A stretch of 25,219 nucleotides of DNA from Bacteroidia bacterium (lineage in GTDB: Bacteria > Bacteroidota > Bacteroidia > JAESSM01 > NORP286), in NCBI GenBank assembly GCA_016764115.1, contig JAESSM010000222.1, forward strand, positions 1-25,219. The letters are read 5' to 3'. The notes beneath the pieces are model-generated. The model searched no databases, was not told the origin of the DNA, and saw only the letters and a program-made list of their open reading frames with translations. The position numbers and the translations under genes are program-made. This document shows positions 6,215 through 13,814 of the stretch, piece after piece. The stretch's first letter is position 1. Every line of letters begins with the position of its first letter.

Positions 6215-6904
6215 ATGAATAAGCTTTTAAAAATATTAGGTCCAATTCTAATGCTATTGTTTATAGTAAGTTGTGGAGGTCGTGATTTTGTTAAATCACC
6301 CGTGGACGAATACATCACTCAATTTGTGGATGAACAAAACTTTGCGATTATATTGGAGGACATGGATGTAGAAGGTACGTTTTTCAAAACCTATAAACAT
6401 CGGTATCAGGTTATTTTAGAAGATTCGGACGGTAAGCCATTAGATACTAAAAGTGAATGGAAGGAAGTAGGAGAAAAGTTTTTCTGGCATAACGAAGGAA
6501 ATTTAGGCATGACCCTCTGCTACAGGAAAGATGGAAAGCTTGAAAAAAATGTATCTCCTCCCGGTTATCAATATGTTGGAAATAGTAAATATGGAGAATT
6601 TAGAACTAATAATGGCACTTCATTTTGGGCGTTTTATGGGCAATACATGTTCATGTCACATATGTTTGGCATGATGAACCGGCCCATTTATAGAAATGAT
6701 TACAATACTTATAGATCAGGATATTATGGAAGTAAAGGTTATTATGGCCCGAAAACAGGAGGGAATCATAAATATGGAACCAATTCGGCAGGAACACGAA
6801 AGTCCAGACCAGGCTTTTTTAATAGAAGAGCCAATAGAACTGGATGGGGTAGTAGCCGAGGCAGATCAGGTTTTGGAGGCAGAGGTTCTGGATTTGGAAA
6901 ATAG
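6215..6904 (+). CDS. Lipoprotein with Gly/Arg/Ser-rich tail, YjfM/YgiB (DUF1190)-like in layout
   Basis: The N-terminus is a lipoprotein signal: MNKLLK, a hydrophobic core, then the lipobox IVSC with Cys20. The mature protein has a beta-type region with several Trp and Tyr residues (about 30-115). An FWAFYGQYMFMSHMFGM block at about 142-158 is rich in Met and aromatic residues. A low-complexity tail from about 160 is dominated by Gly, Tyr, Arg and Ser and ends RSGFGGRGSGFGK. E. coli YjfM/YgiB (DUF1190) lipoproteins share this order (lipobox, SFW-plus-Met-rich segment, repetitive Gly/Ser/Arg tail) and sit in the same operon position next to DUF350. The resemblance is by layout, not by alignment. 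The basic Gly-rich tail could bind anionic lipid or nucleic acid. It lies 22 bases after the DUF4178 gene. Confidence 0.68.
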   Translation: MNKLLKILGPILMLLFIVSCGGRDFVKSPVDEYITQFVDEQNFAIILEDMDVEGTFFKTYKHRYQVILEDSDGKPLDTKSEWKEVGEKFFWHNEGNLGMTLCYRKDGKLEKNVSPPGYQYVGNSKYGEFRTNNGTSFWAFYGQYMFMSHMFGMMNRPIYRNDYNTYRSGYYGSKGYYGPKTGGNHKYGTNSAGTRKSRPGFFNRRANRTGWGSSRGRSGFGGRGSGFGK

Positions 6905-6919
6905 ATTAAAAGATAAAAA

Positions 6920-7783
6920 ATGAATATTCTAGCAACATTAGACGGGGTGCTAACTGCACTCATTTATTTATTAGCAAGTTTTGTACTCTTTTTCATAGGT
7001 AAATTTGTGTACAAACTAATCAACAAAAAAATTGATATAGACCATGAGTTAGTTGAAAAAGACAATTTAGCCTTTGCCTTCGCTAACGTTGGTTACTATG
7101 CCGGGTTGTTAATTGCAATTTCAAGTTTGTATGAAGGAGATGACATTGGACACATTATAGATAACCTAACAGAAATATTAATATTTGGACTTCTTGCCAT
7201 TGTTCTTTTGAACATTTCAATTTTTATTACGGATAAATTTATTCTTAGGAAGTTTGATCTTCGAAAAGAAATAATAGAAGATCAAAATGTTGGGACAGGT
7301 GTAATAGAGGGAGCTATTTGTGTGTCGAATGGCTTGATCATTCATGGAGTAATGGCAGAAAATCCAGACAATTATTTAGGCATCATCAGTCTATGGGCTG
7401 TATCTCAAGTACTCTTGTTATTGGTATCTAAAGTTTACAACTTGATTACACCTTATGATATCCATGAGCATATTGAGAAAGATAATGTTGCCGTAGGTGT
7501 CGGGTATGCAGGAGCCATGGTGGCCATCGCAATATTAATCCGACACGGTGCTCAAATTGATGCAGATACTTGGTTGGAAGTACTAGAAAACCTAGGATTG
7601 GAAACTGGTATAGGATTGTTGATGTTGCCATTAGCACGAATGTTAACTGATAAGATATTATTACCAGGAAGAAAATTAACAGATGAAATTGTCAATCAAG
7701 AAAAACCCAATGTTGGAGCTGCATTAATTGAAGCATTTAGCTACATTGGAGGCTCTATGTTGATTTGCATGAGCTTCGCATAA
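6920..7783 (+). CDS. DUF350 (YjfL-type) polytopic membrane protein, duplicated
   Basis: The 287-residue protein is almost all membrane helix, with about eight segments. A charged motif E-x-x-N followed by Gly/Ala-rich helix occurs four times: EKDN at 46-49, EDQN at 120-123, EKDN at 186-189, and K-P-N ending at 264. Three of the four are followed by a helix containing G-x-x-x-G or similar. DUF350 is the YjfL family; each domain holds two such half-repeats, so this protein is a tandem duplication, about twice the size of YjfL. The molecular function is unknown; association with PspA and polyamine synthases is recurrent. The stop is 1 base before the TTG start of the synthase gene, so translation is very probably coupled. 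Confidence 0.85.
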   Translation: MNILATLDGVLTALIYLLASFVLFFIGKFVYKLINKKIDIDHELVEKDNLAFAFANVGYYAGLLIAISSLYEGDDIGHIIDNLTEILIFGLLAIVLLNISIFITDKFILRKFDLRKEIIEDQNVGTGVIEGAICVSNGLIIHGVMAENPDNYLGIISLWAVSQVLLLLVSKVYNLITPYDIHEHIEKDNVAVGVGYAGAMVAIAILIRHGAQIDADTWLEVLENLGLETGIGLLMLPLARMLTDKILLPGRKLTDEIVNQEKPNVGAALIEAFSYIGGSMLICMSFA

Positions 7784-7784
7784 C

Positions 7785-9317
7785 TTGAAACAGCGCTCGT
7801 ATTTTCTAAAAATAGCAATATTTGCAACGGGTGTATCTGGTTTAGTTTCCGAATTTATATTATCCACCCTAGCATCTTATTTTATTGGTGATACGATTGT
7901 ACAATGGACCATTGTACTGTCCATTATGTTATTTACTATGGGACTTGGAAGTCAACTTAGTAGATACATCAGCAAAAACATTCTGCGTACATTCTTGCTA
8001 ATCGAATTTTGCCTATCCCTTCTCATCAGTATAGCCCCGTTGTTTGTTTACAGCGTTGCAGGCTACACACAGTACATACATATTGTAGTTTATGGTCTTA
8101 GCGCTTTGATCGGATTGTGTATTGGTTTTGAAATCCCATTGGTCACTAGACTGAATGAAGAATTTGAAAATATCAGAACAAATGTATCAAGTGTAATGAC
8201 ATGGGATTATGTTGGTGGTTTAATTGGAGGATTGGCATTCGCTTTTTGGGGATTACCGGTATTAGGGCTCAAGAACACAGCATTCCTTTTCGGGTTACTG
8301 AATTTGTTGGCAGCGATAATACTTCTTTTGGTTTATTGGCAAGAACAGAAGAAAAGTAAATTGATTATTACCGGAACAGCGTTAACAGTTGTTTGTTTAT
8401 TGGTCTTTGGGTTTGTAAAGTCAGATCAAATAATGCTTTATGGTGAACAAAAACGATACAAAGACAAGATTGTTTATGTGAAGGAATCGAAATATCAGAA
8501 ATTAGTGATTACCACTTGGCTGGATAATTATTGGCTGTACATTAATGGAAATTTACAATTGAGCACAATTGACGAGTTTCTTTATCACGAACCAATGATC
8601 CATCCAATTATGCAAATTAGCCAAGAGCATAGAGATATTTTGATAATTGGCGGAGGAGATGGTTTTAACGTTAAGGAACTTTTAAAATATGATCAAGTTC
8701 AAAATATTACGTTGGTAGATATTGACCCAGAAATGACTTCTCTAGGAATGATATACGAACCATTTGTGCAAGGAAATGATTCGTCATTGCATAGTAACAA
8801 GGTGACTGTTTTAAATGAAGATGGTTTTGTTTACCTGCAGAATACAACCAATTTTTATGATGTTATAATTGTTGATTTACCGGATGCAAAGGGGGTAGAT
8901 TTAAACAAGTTATATACGAAGGAATTCTATGATTTGGCCAATTTGCATTTGAAACCCAATGGTCATATAATTACTCAGGCAGGAAGTCCTTATTATGCTA
9001 CGCGAGCATTCGAATGCATCAATAAGACTATGAAACATTCAGGATTTGAAACGTTGAAACTGCACAACCAAGTGCTATCAATGGGCGAGTGGGGATGGAT
9101 ACTAGGGTCAAAAAGATTTGGAAGAAACCAAATGATCAAATTGTTGCACGATCCTGATTTCCCGAAAGTAGATACACGTTGGTTAAATTTAGAATCTGTT
9201 GATATGATGCTAGCATTCGGAAAACCATTGACCGACACAAGTAAAATTCAAATCAATACGATCAACGATCCGGTGTTGTACCGGTATCAACTCAATTCAA
9301 ACTGGGATATCTACTAA
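7785..9317 (+). CDS. Membrane-fused polyamine aminopropyltransferase (spermidine synthase-like), copy 1
   Basis: The 510 residues comprise about seven transmembrane segments (1-210) and a C-terminal aminopropyltransferase domain (215-505). The catalytic half shows SKYQKL (235-240), LYINGNLQLSTIDEFLYHEP (251-270), the decarboxylated-SAM loop IIGGGDGFN (287-295), VDIDPEM (311-317) and VDLPDAKG (363-370), where D364 and D367 replace the usual DSTDP catalytic loop with its Asp pair kept. The reaction would be transfer of aminopropyl from decarboxylated SAM to an amine; the acceptor is unknown. The first possible start is TTG at 7785, because an in-frame TGA (7770-7772) lies just upstream, and the homologous N-terminus of copy 2 begins at the same alignment point. 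It overlaps the FAD oxidase gene by 4 bases at the 3' end. Confidence 0.88.
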   Translation: MKQRSYFLKIAIFATGVSGLVSEFILSTLASYFIGDTIVQWTIVLSIMLFTMGLGSQLSRYISKNILRTFLLIEFCLSLLISIAPLFVYSVAGYTQYIHIVVYGLSALIGLCIGFEIPLVTRLNEEFENIRTNVSSVMTWDYVGGLIGGLAFAFWGLPVLGLKNTAFLFGLLNLLAAIILLLVYWQEQKKSKLIITGTALTVVCLLVFGFVKSDQIMLYGEQKRYKDKIVYVKESKYQKLVITTWLDNYWLYINGNLQLSTIDEFLYHEPMIHPIMQISQEHRDILIIGGGDGFNVKELLKYDQVQNITLVDIDPEMTSLGMIYEPFVQGNDSSLHSNKVTVLNEDGFVYLQNTTNFYDVIIVDLPDAKGVDLNKLYTKEFYDLANLHLKPNGHIITQAGSPYYATRAFECINKTMKHSGFETLKLHNQVLSMGEWGWILGSKRFGRNQMIKLLHDPDFPKVDTRWLNLESVDMMLAFGKPLTDTSKIQINTINDPVLYRYQLNSNWDIY

Positions 9318-10816
9318 ATCCTTTTCGCTGCCTGAATTCCAGAATCTAAAGCATCAAACATCAAAGGCAATCGTCCTGTATCTACTCCCGCAAACGATAA
9401 CCCATCTTTTTCTACCTCTCGGTTTTTGCTTAAATATCCCGGCACTGGAATCGGCATTGCATGTCCCAATAATTTTACGTACACGTGCTTTATAAATGGA
9501 TCAAGATCCTTTTTAAAATAAGTATTGATAAAGGTAATGGTTTGATCCACAATTTCATTGGCTCCATTTTCCAAATCCTGCACCATGTGATGATAGATGT
9601 CTGGATAGCAATAATATGCTGTCAATACTCTGTTACCTTTCTTTGTCTGCGCTCTTGAATTTATGAATCCCAGGAATTGACCATTTGTTGAAAGAAAATC
9701 ATTTTGCCAAAAGTCCTCATCAATTGATTCTCCCTGGAGTTCAATATTTATGACAATCCAAGGGGCATATTTTACATCGTTAAATATCTTGTATGATTCT
9801 GGATGTATGTATTTTAAAAGATGTTTTTGCCCTGCATATATTACATTTTTGCAAGTATATCTTACTTTTCTTTCATTTGTAACTTCCCAGATATCAACGT
9901 CCCAGCCTTTTTGTAATTTTTCTAAGCCAACTACCAGACTATTGGGTTTTACTTGTTCAGAATTCAAATGATTCATCATTTTCTGAATAAAATAATAGTT
10001 TCCTTCTGTAGGAGAGAATATTTCGGGTTCTAGTTTGGAATAATATGGACGACAACGATAATAATGTATTCCGGCTAAGGCTGATACTTGATCACTTTTT
10101 CCGCCATAATCATCCATCATTTGATAGTCAATCGCTTCCATAAAATCGCTAGTTACCGGGAGATACTTGTTTAAATATACCGAAAATGTTAAGTGATCAA
10201 GATTCTTGATATTGGCGTTAATTTGAGTCGTTGGCAAGACCATTTTTCCATTATACGGATGCATTAAATCCAGGAAATTTTGCTTTAATTCTGAATCAAC
10301 CAATACGGATGGATAAAGTTGACCATTACGATAACATCTTTCTTCTAACTCTGTTTTGATTACATGTTGCTTGTCTTTAAAGTCCCAGCGATCGAGAGTA
10401 TTGTTGTAAACGATAATGTTTAGACTTTCTAACAACTCTAATCCATCTTCACCATAATACCCCGGATACGACATGTCATAATGCGCTCCTTGTGAAAATT
10501 GTTGATTGTCAATAGTTATGGCTCCAGAAGTGCCTCCCAAATGTGGGTTTAAATCACAGAGAATATTATCTCTTCCTTTTAAAGAGCAAGCCGCGGCCAT
10601 TCCTGCGATACCGGCTCCAACAATGAGTACATCAGTTTTTATTTCTTGAGAAATGCCATGCAGCAACGATTTACGAGCGAGATGCCCGATAGATCTGTTT
10701 GAATCAATCGTTATGGGATAGTTGGTTAATTTTCCTCCCTCATACTTTTTGGTATTACAGCCCATTCCAACCGCAAAAAACAGTGTCCCTATCTTTATGA
10801 ATGCTCGCCTATTCAT
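9314..10816 (-). CDS. Predicted exported FAD-dependent oxidoreductase, amine-oxidase-like
   Basis: The 500-residue protein starts MNRRAFIKIG with a twin-arginine pattern, then a short hydrophobic stretch ending GMGC (Cys20), which suggests Tat export and possible lipid attachment. A dinucleotide-binding fold follows: DVLIVGAGIAG (62-72) with GxGxxG, then the ribose-binding acidic residue (CDLNPHLGG) and GTSGA. The C-terminus, FAGVDTGRLPLMFDALDSG, matches the second FAD contact of flavin monoamine/polyamine oxidases and phytoene-desaturase-like enzymes. The substrate is not proven; in this locus an amine or aminopropylated product is the natural guess. The start overlaps the preceding gene by 8 bases and the stop overlaps the convergent synthase by 4, so it is the last gene of the minus operon. 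Confidence 0.82.
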   Translation of the reverse strand: MNRRAFIKIGTLFFAVGMGCNTKKYEGGKLTNYPITIDSNRSIGHLARKSLLHGISQEIKTDVLIVGAGIAGMAAACSLKGRDNILCDLNPHLGGTSGAITIDNQQFSQGAHYDMSYPGYYGEDGLELLESLNIIVYNNTLDRWDFKDKQHVIKTELEERCYRNGQLYPSVLVDSELKQNFLDLMHPYNGKMVLPTTQINANIKNLDHLTFSVYLNKYLPVTSDFMEAIDYQMMDDYGGKSDQVSALAGIHYYRCRPYYSKLEPEIFSPTEGNYYFIQKMMNHLNSEQVKPNSLVVGLEKLQKGWDVDIWEVTNERKVRYTCKNVIYAGQKHLLKYIHPESYKIFNDVKYAPWIVINIELQGESIDEDFWQNDFLSTNGQFLGFINSRAQTKKGNRVLTAYYCYPDIYHHMVQDLENGANEIVDQTITFINTYFKKDLDPFIKHVYVKLLGHAMPIPVPGYLSKNREVEKDGLSFAGVDTGRLPLMFDALDSGIQAAKRI

Positions 10817-11876
10817 TTAGTTTCATCATGATTCTAAGGTGAGGATTACTGTCATTCATTTTCCAAATAAAACCATCAAGTACATAATGCACAACTTGTG
10901 GTAAAGAAAGCAGTGCTAAGGCAATAGCCTGAAATCTCGTGTTCGTTATTTCCGGATAAGTTATCCAGGAACCAAATAACTCTTGTTTATCTTGACTCAA
11001 TAACAAATCCCAAAGGTACTCCTCTCCAAAAGCGAAAAATAATGATCCGATTATTACTAAACTACCAATAGCCAATGTGGGTGAAATTTTCTTTTGGGAA
11101 GAATCAGCCTGTTTAGTGGATTGGTAAAAAATAATTAGAACTATGTATGGAACTCCATGTGCTACAACATTGGTTAAGGTAAAAGCAAGGTCAGAATTGA
11201 AATAGATAATTCCTAAATACCAATTGATAGCGGTAGTAAACAACCACAAAATCCGACCCAATGACAAACGAATAGAACCATGTTTTATCAACCGAATTTC
11301 ATCTGTCAACCAGCCTGCAAGAATCAACCAGTAAAAAGTATTTAGAATCTGCCATAACAGAAGTGAGTCCATTTGAAATTGAATAAAATCACCATCCACA
11401 AACCAATTGAAATCACGAAAATTTAGATGCCAAAATAGCACGGGATAAAGCATTGATAAATAAATGGCAAACTTATCAGAAATGTAGCGTTTTACTTTCA
11501 TGGCCCCGGATCGAACCGAATAAAGAGCAAAAAAACCGTACTGCTGTTTTATAAAATGAAATAATGCCAGATAAGCCATCCCGCGCCAGAACCAATCAAT
11601 GGATTCCGAAGCTACAGTAAACAGAATTACAAAACACAATATTGGAGCCAGGCCCAATAGTCGCTTGTGATTTGCAAACTCTGCTTTATCGAAGTAGGTT
11701 CTAAAAATTGTGCTCCAAACATGGGCTACATCAATCATCAAAACTCCAACCACCCATACCCATAATGGAATTTCCGCATCAAGAGTTTGTGAAGGGATAC
11801 AGAACAACAATATCCATACTGCCCAAACAGGAAAGAACAGGGTTGTTAAATCTATATTTCGTCCGAATAACCACAT
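10809..11876 (-). CDS. Polytopic membrane protein with several intramembrane histidines, unknown
   Basis: I choose the ATG at 11876, which forms a TGATG overlap with the upstream synthase stop; a GTG one codon earlier (11879) is possible. The 355-residue product has about eight to nine transmembrane segments. In numbering from the GTG, striking polar motifs lie inside or beside helices: D50-V-A-H53-V-W-S-T, H108-F-I-K-Q-Q-Y-G, N238-V-V-A-H241-G-V-P-Y, and H331-Y-V-L-D335-G-F-I-W-K. Such spaced His/Asp residues in helices recall metal- or heme-dependent membrane enzymes (for example Brp/Blh dioxygenases), but I see no alignment-level match and assign no function. It lies between the second synthase and the FAD oxidase with overlaps on both sides, so all three are probably made together. 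Confidence 0.75.
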   Translation of the reverse strand: MWLFGRNIDLTTLFFPVWAVWILLFCIPSQTLDAEIPLWVWVVGVLMIDVAHVWSTIFRTYFDKAEFANHKRLLGLAPILCFVILFTVASESIDWFWRGMAYLALFHFIKQQYGFFALYSVRSGAMKVKRYISDKFAIYLSMLYPVLFWHLNFRDFNWFVDGDFIQFQMDSLLLWQILNTFYWLILAGWLTDEIRLIKHGSIRLSLGRILWLFTTAINWYLGIIYFNSDLAFTLTNVVAHGVPYIVLIIFYQSTKQADSSQKKISPTLAIGSLVIIGSLFFAFGEEYLWDLLLSQDKQELFGSWITYPEITNTRFQAIALALLSLPQVVHYVLDGFIWKMNDSNPHLRIMMKLNE

Positions 11877-13417
11877 CACATATACCTAGTCCAAGCTCCA
11901 TCAAGATAGTAACGATATAACACAGGGTTTTGGATGGTATTAACTTCAACCGAATCAGCATCTTGTAAATCCTTTCCAAATGATGTCATCAACATTATGG
12001 ACTCTGGTGTGATCCATTGTGTTTCAACATCGTCAAAAGAAGTGTGTTGTAGCACACTTTTAATCTCTTCTGATTGAAGTGTTTTCGAACCGATTACCCA
12101 ACCCCATTCTCCAAATGAATAAACATGATTATGGATTGCCAATGAATTGAAACCGGCTGATGCAACTGTTTTCTCAATGGAGCGATACGCTTTGGTTGTA
12201 TAATACGGGCTCACTGCTTGAGTTACTAACACGCCTTGAGGTCGAAGTTTCTTGTTACATAACTGATAAAATTCTTTTGTATAAACCCGATTAATATCAA
12301 TGCTTCTTGGATCCGGAAAATCCAGGATCATCACATCAAAAAGCTGATCTGTTTCCATTAAAAATTGAAAAGCATCTTGATTAATTACCTTTACTCTTGG
12401 ATCATAATAAGAGCTGTCATTCATTTCAGTGAAGATTGGATTTGACATGCCGATTTTTGTCATTTCCGGATCTATGTCTACCAAGGTGATCTCTTTGACC
12501 CCCTCATATTTAATCACTTCTCTGATAGCGCAACCATCACCTGCTCCTAATATCAAAACAGAACGTGGATCTTTGCTTAAATGCATTACCGGATGTACCA
12601 ACGGCTCGTGATACAACCATTCATCAAACGTACACAACTGCTTGCTACCATTGAGGTATAACCAATAATGCTCTTTGTATTGCGTGATCGTAATTTTTTG
12701 AAATCTTGTTTGCTCTGAGAAGATTACTTTGTCGCCATAGCGTTTTTGTTCTCCATGCAGAACAATCTCATCGGCTCCAATTCCAAGGAAAACAAGGAAG
12801 ATTAAAATGATTGGAATAAGTGTGGCAAAAATTCGTCTATAGGTTGTGGCAAGATGGTGTTTCAATTTCCAAAAAAGGAAGATGGCCACTAAAAAGTTGA
12901 TTCCACCCAGAATGAATGGGGTATGAGTCAATCCTAAATAAGGCAACCCAACAAATACAAAGAACAAACCACCAATTAAACTACCGTAGTAATCGTTCTC
13001 CAGTACTCCCGCAATGTTTGTTCTCAGCTCTTCATTATCTTCATTTATTCGTGTAACTAACGGGATTTCCATTCCGATTAGCAGCCCAATTGCAATCGCA
13101 AATCCATAGATCACAATGCCAATGTAACTGGTATACCCCATCATTACATAGCAACAAAGAACGGCAGTAGACGTCAATAATGACAATGCAAACTCAGCCA
13201 TCAGAAATTTCTCAAGAATCTTATCGGTAAATGAAGCGCTAATTCTACTACCCACTCCCATCGAAAATAGCATGCTGGAAAGGATCATCGTCCACTGAAA
13301 TATTGAATCCCCCAAAAAGTACGTGGCTAGAGTCGAAAGAATGTATTCAGCTACGATTCCTGCTAACCCCGTTGCGAACAATGCGAGCTTTAATATACTA
13401 GATTTTCGGGTTGTCAA
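11876..13417 (-). CDS. Membrane-fused polyamine aminopropyltransferase (spermidine synthase-like), copy 2
   Basis: This 513-residue protein is a clear paralogue of the plus-strand synthase, collinear over its whole length. It shares the seven-helix N-terminal half (LALFATGLAGIVAEYILSTL, IGMEIPLVTRINE) and the catalytic half: LYLNGSKQLCTFDEWLYHEP (253-272), ILGAGDGCAIRE (289-300), VDIDPEM (313-319), LDFPDPRS (365-372). The decarboxylated-SAM loop is GAGDG instead of GGGDG, and the catalytic loop keeps both Asp residues plus the canonical Pro. Substrate specificity may differ from copy 1. The start is TTG at 13417; the frame extends upstream to a TGA at 13460-13462 with no ATG or GTG between. 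It heads the minus operon and uses decarboxylated SAM presumably made by speD. Confidence 0.88.
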   Translation of the reverse strand: MTTRKSSILKLALFATGLAGIVAEYILSTLATYFLGDSIFQWTMILSSMLFSMGVGSRISASFTDKILEKFLMAEFALSLLTSTAVLCCYVMMGYTSYIGIVIYGFAIAIGLLIGMEIPLVTRINEDNEELRTNIAGVLENDYYGSLIGGLFFVFVGLPYLGLTHTPFILGGINFLVAIFLFWKLKHHLATTYRRIFATLIPIILIFLVFLGIGADEIVLHGEQKRYGDKVIFSEQTRFQKITITQYKEHYWLYLNGSKQLCTFDEWLYHEPLVHPVMHLSKDPRSVLILGAGDGCAIREVIKYEGVKEITLVDIDPEMTKIGMSNPIFTEMNDSSYYDPRVKVINQDAFQFLMETDQLFDVMILDFPDPRSIDINRVYTKEFYQLCNKKLRPQGVLVTQAVSPYYTTKAYRSIEKTVASAGFNSLAIHNHVYSFGEWGWVIGSKTLQSEEIKSVLQHTSFDDVETQWITPESIMLMTSFGKDLQDADSVEVNTIQNPVLYRYYLDGAWTRYM

Positions 13418-13489
13418 ATCAGTGATTTTGGAATTACAAAGAAAGTCAATTTTAGTTATTCAAAGGCTACTATTTCAAAAGCAACTTGT

Positions 13490-13595
13490 CTAGTGCTTTG
13501 TCAACTGTCATAGTCACTTGTCATTAGCAATGATTGCTTAGGATACAATTGCTTTACAACCAACGGATGATAAATGACAATTGACATGACACTAG
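13490..13595. repeat. 22-bp imperfect inverted repeat with 62-bp spacer
   Basis: Left arm 13490-13511 and right arm 13574-13595 match in opposite orientation at 18 of 22 positions, with blocks CTAGTG, TGTCAA and TGTCAT conserved. The arms are rich in TGTCA words. It could be a decayed mobile-element end pair or a regulator-binding region. Confidence 0.55.
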
Positions 13596-13627
13596 CCAAT
13601 TCGTATCTTCCCACGCATAAGCAATCA
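13531..13627. repeat. Interleaved 10-bp perfect inverted repeat TGATTGCTTA / TAAGCAATCA
   Basis: Arms at 13531-13540 and 13618-13627. The left arm lies inside the spacer of the 22-bp inverted repeat and the right arm lies outside it, so the two pairings cross. AGCAAT and ATTGCT words also flank the left arm (13526-13538). Confidence 0.5.
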
Positions 13628-13814
13628 AATACTGGGAATTATTCCGTTTAGGACGTAATACCAAGTGGAATTCATATATCAAGTAAGATTTCACCTACCT
13701 GTTGTTAGTAATGTCAAGCAATAAAACGCTAATTTGTATAAAACAGTTGAGATTCTTAAGGCAATCGAAATTCTTAATAAACACTGTATATTGCTAGTAA
13801 ATCTAATTTAAAAA

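Larger units (their letters stand above)
13418..13814. other. Intergenic region between the divergent synthase and decarboxylase genes
   Basis: Holds no ORF with coding character. It contains a long imperfect inverted repeat (13490-13511 / 13574-13595), a second, interleaved inverted repeat (13531-13540 / 13618-13627), a short palindrome GGAATTATTCC at 13635-13645, and near-repeats of ATTCTTAA at about 13754 and 13771. Promoters for both flanking genes must lie here, but I see no exact TAnnTTTG box for either; TAATTTG near 13734 is one base short of the consensus. Confidence 0.6.

Noticed and set aside
6696..6963. Overlapping frames on both strands in the lipoprotein tail region
   Set aside because: They arise from the low-complexity Gly/Arg/Ser codons of the real gene and have no independent start or domain.
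13490..13627. Miniature transposon (MITE) call for the inverted repeats
   Set aside because: No flanking target-site duplication was found and no second copy is in the window, so only a repeat is annotated.
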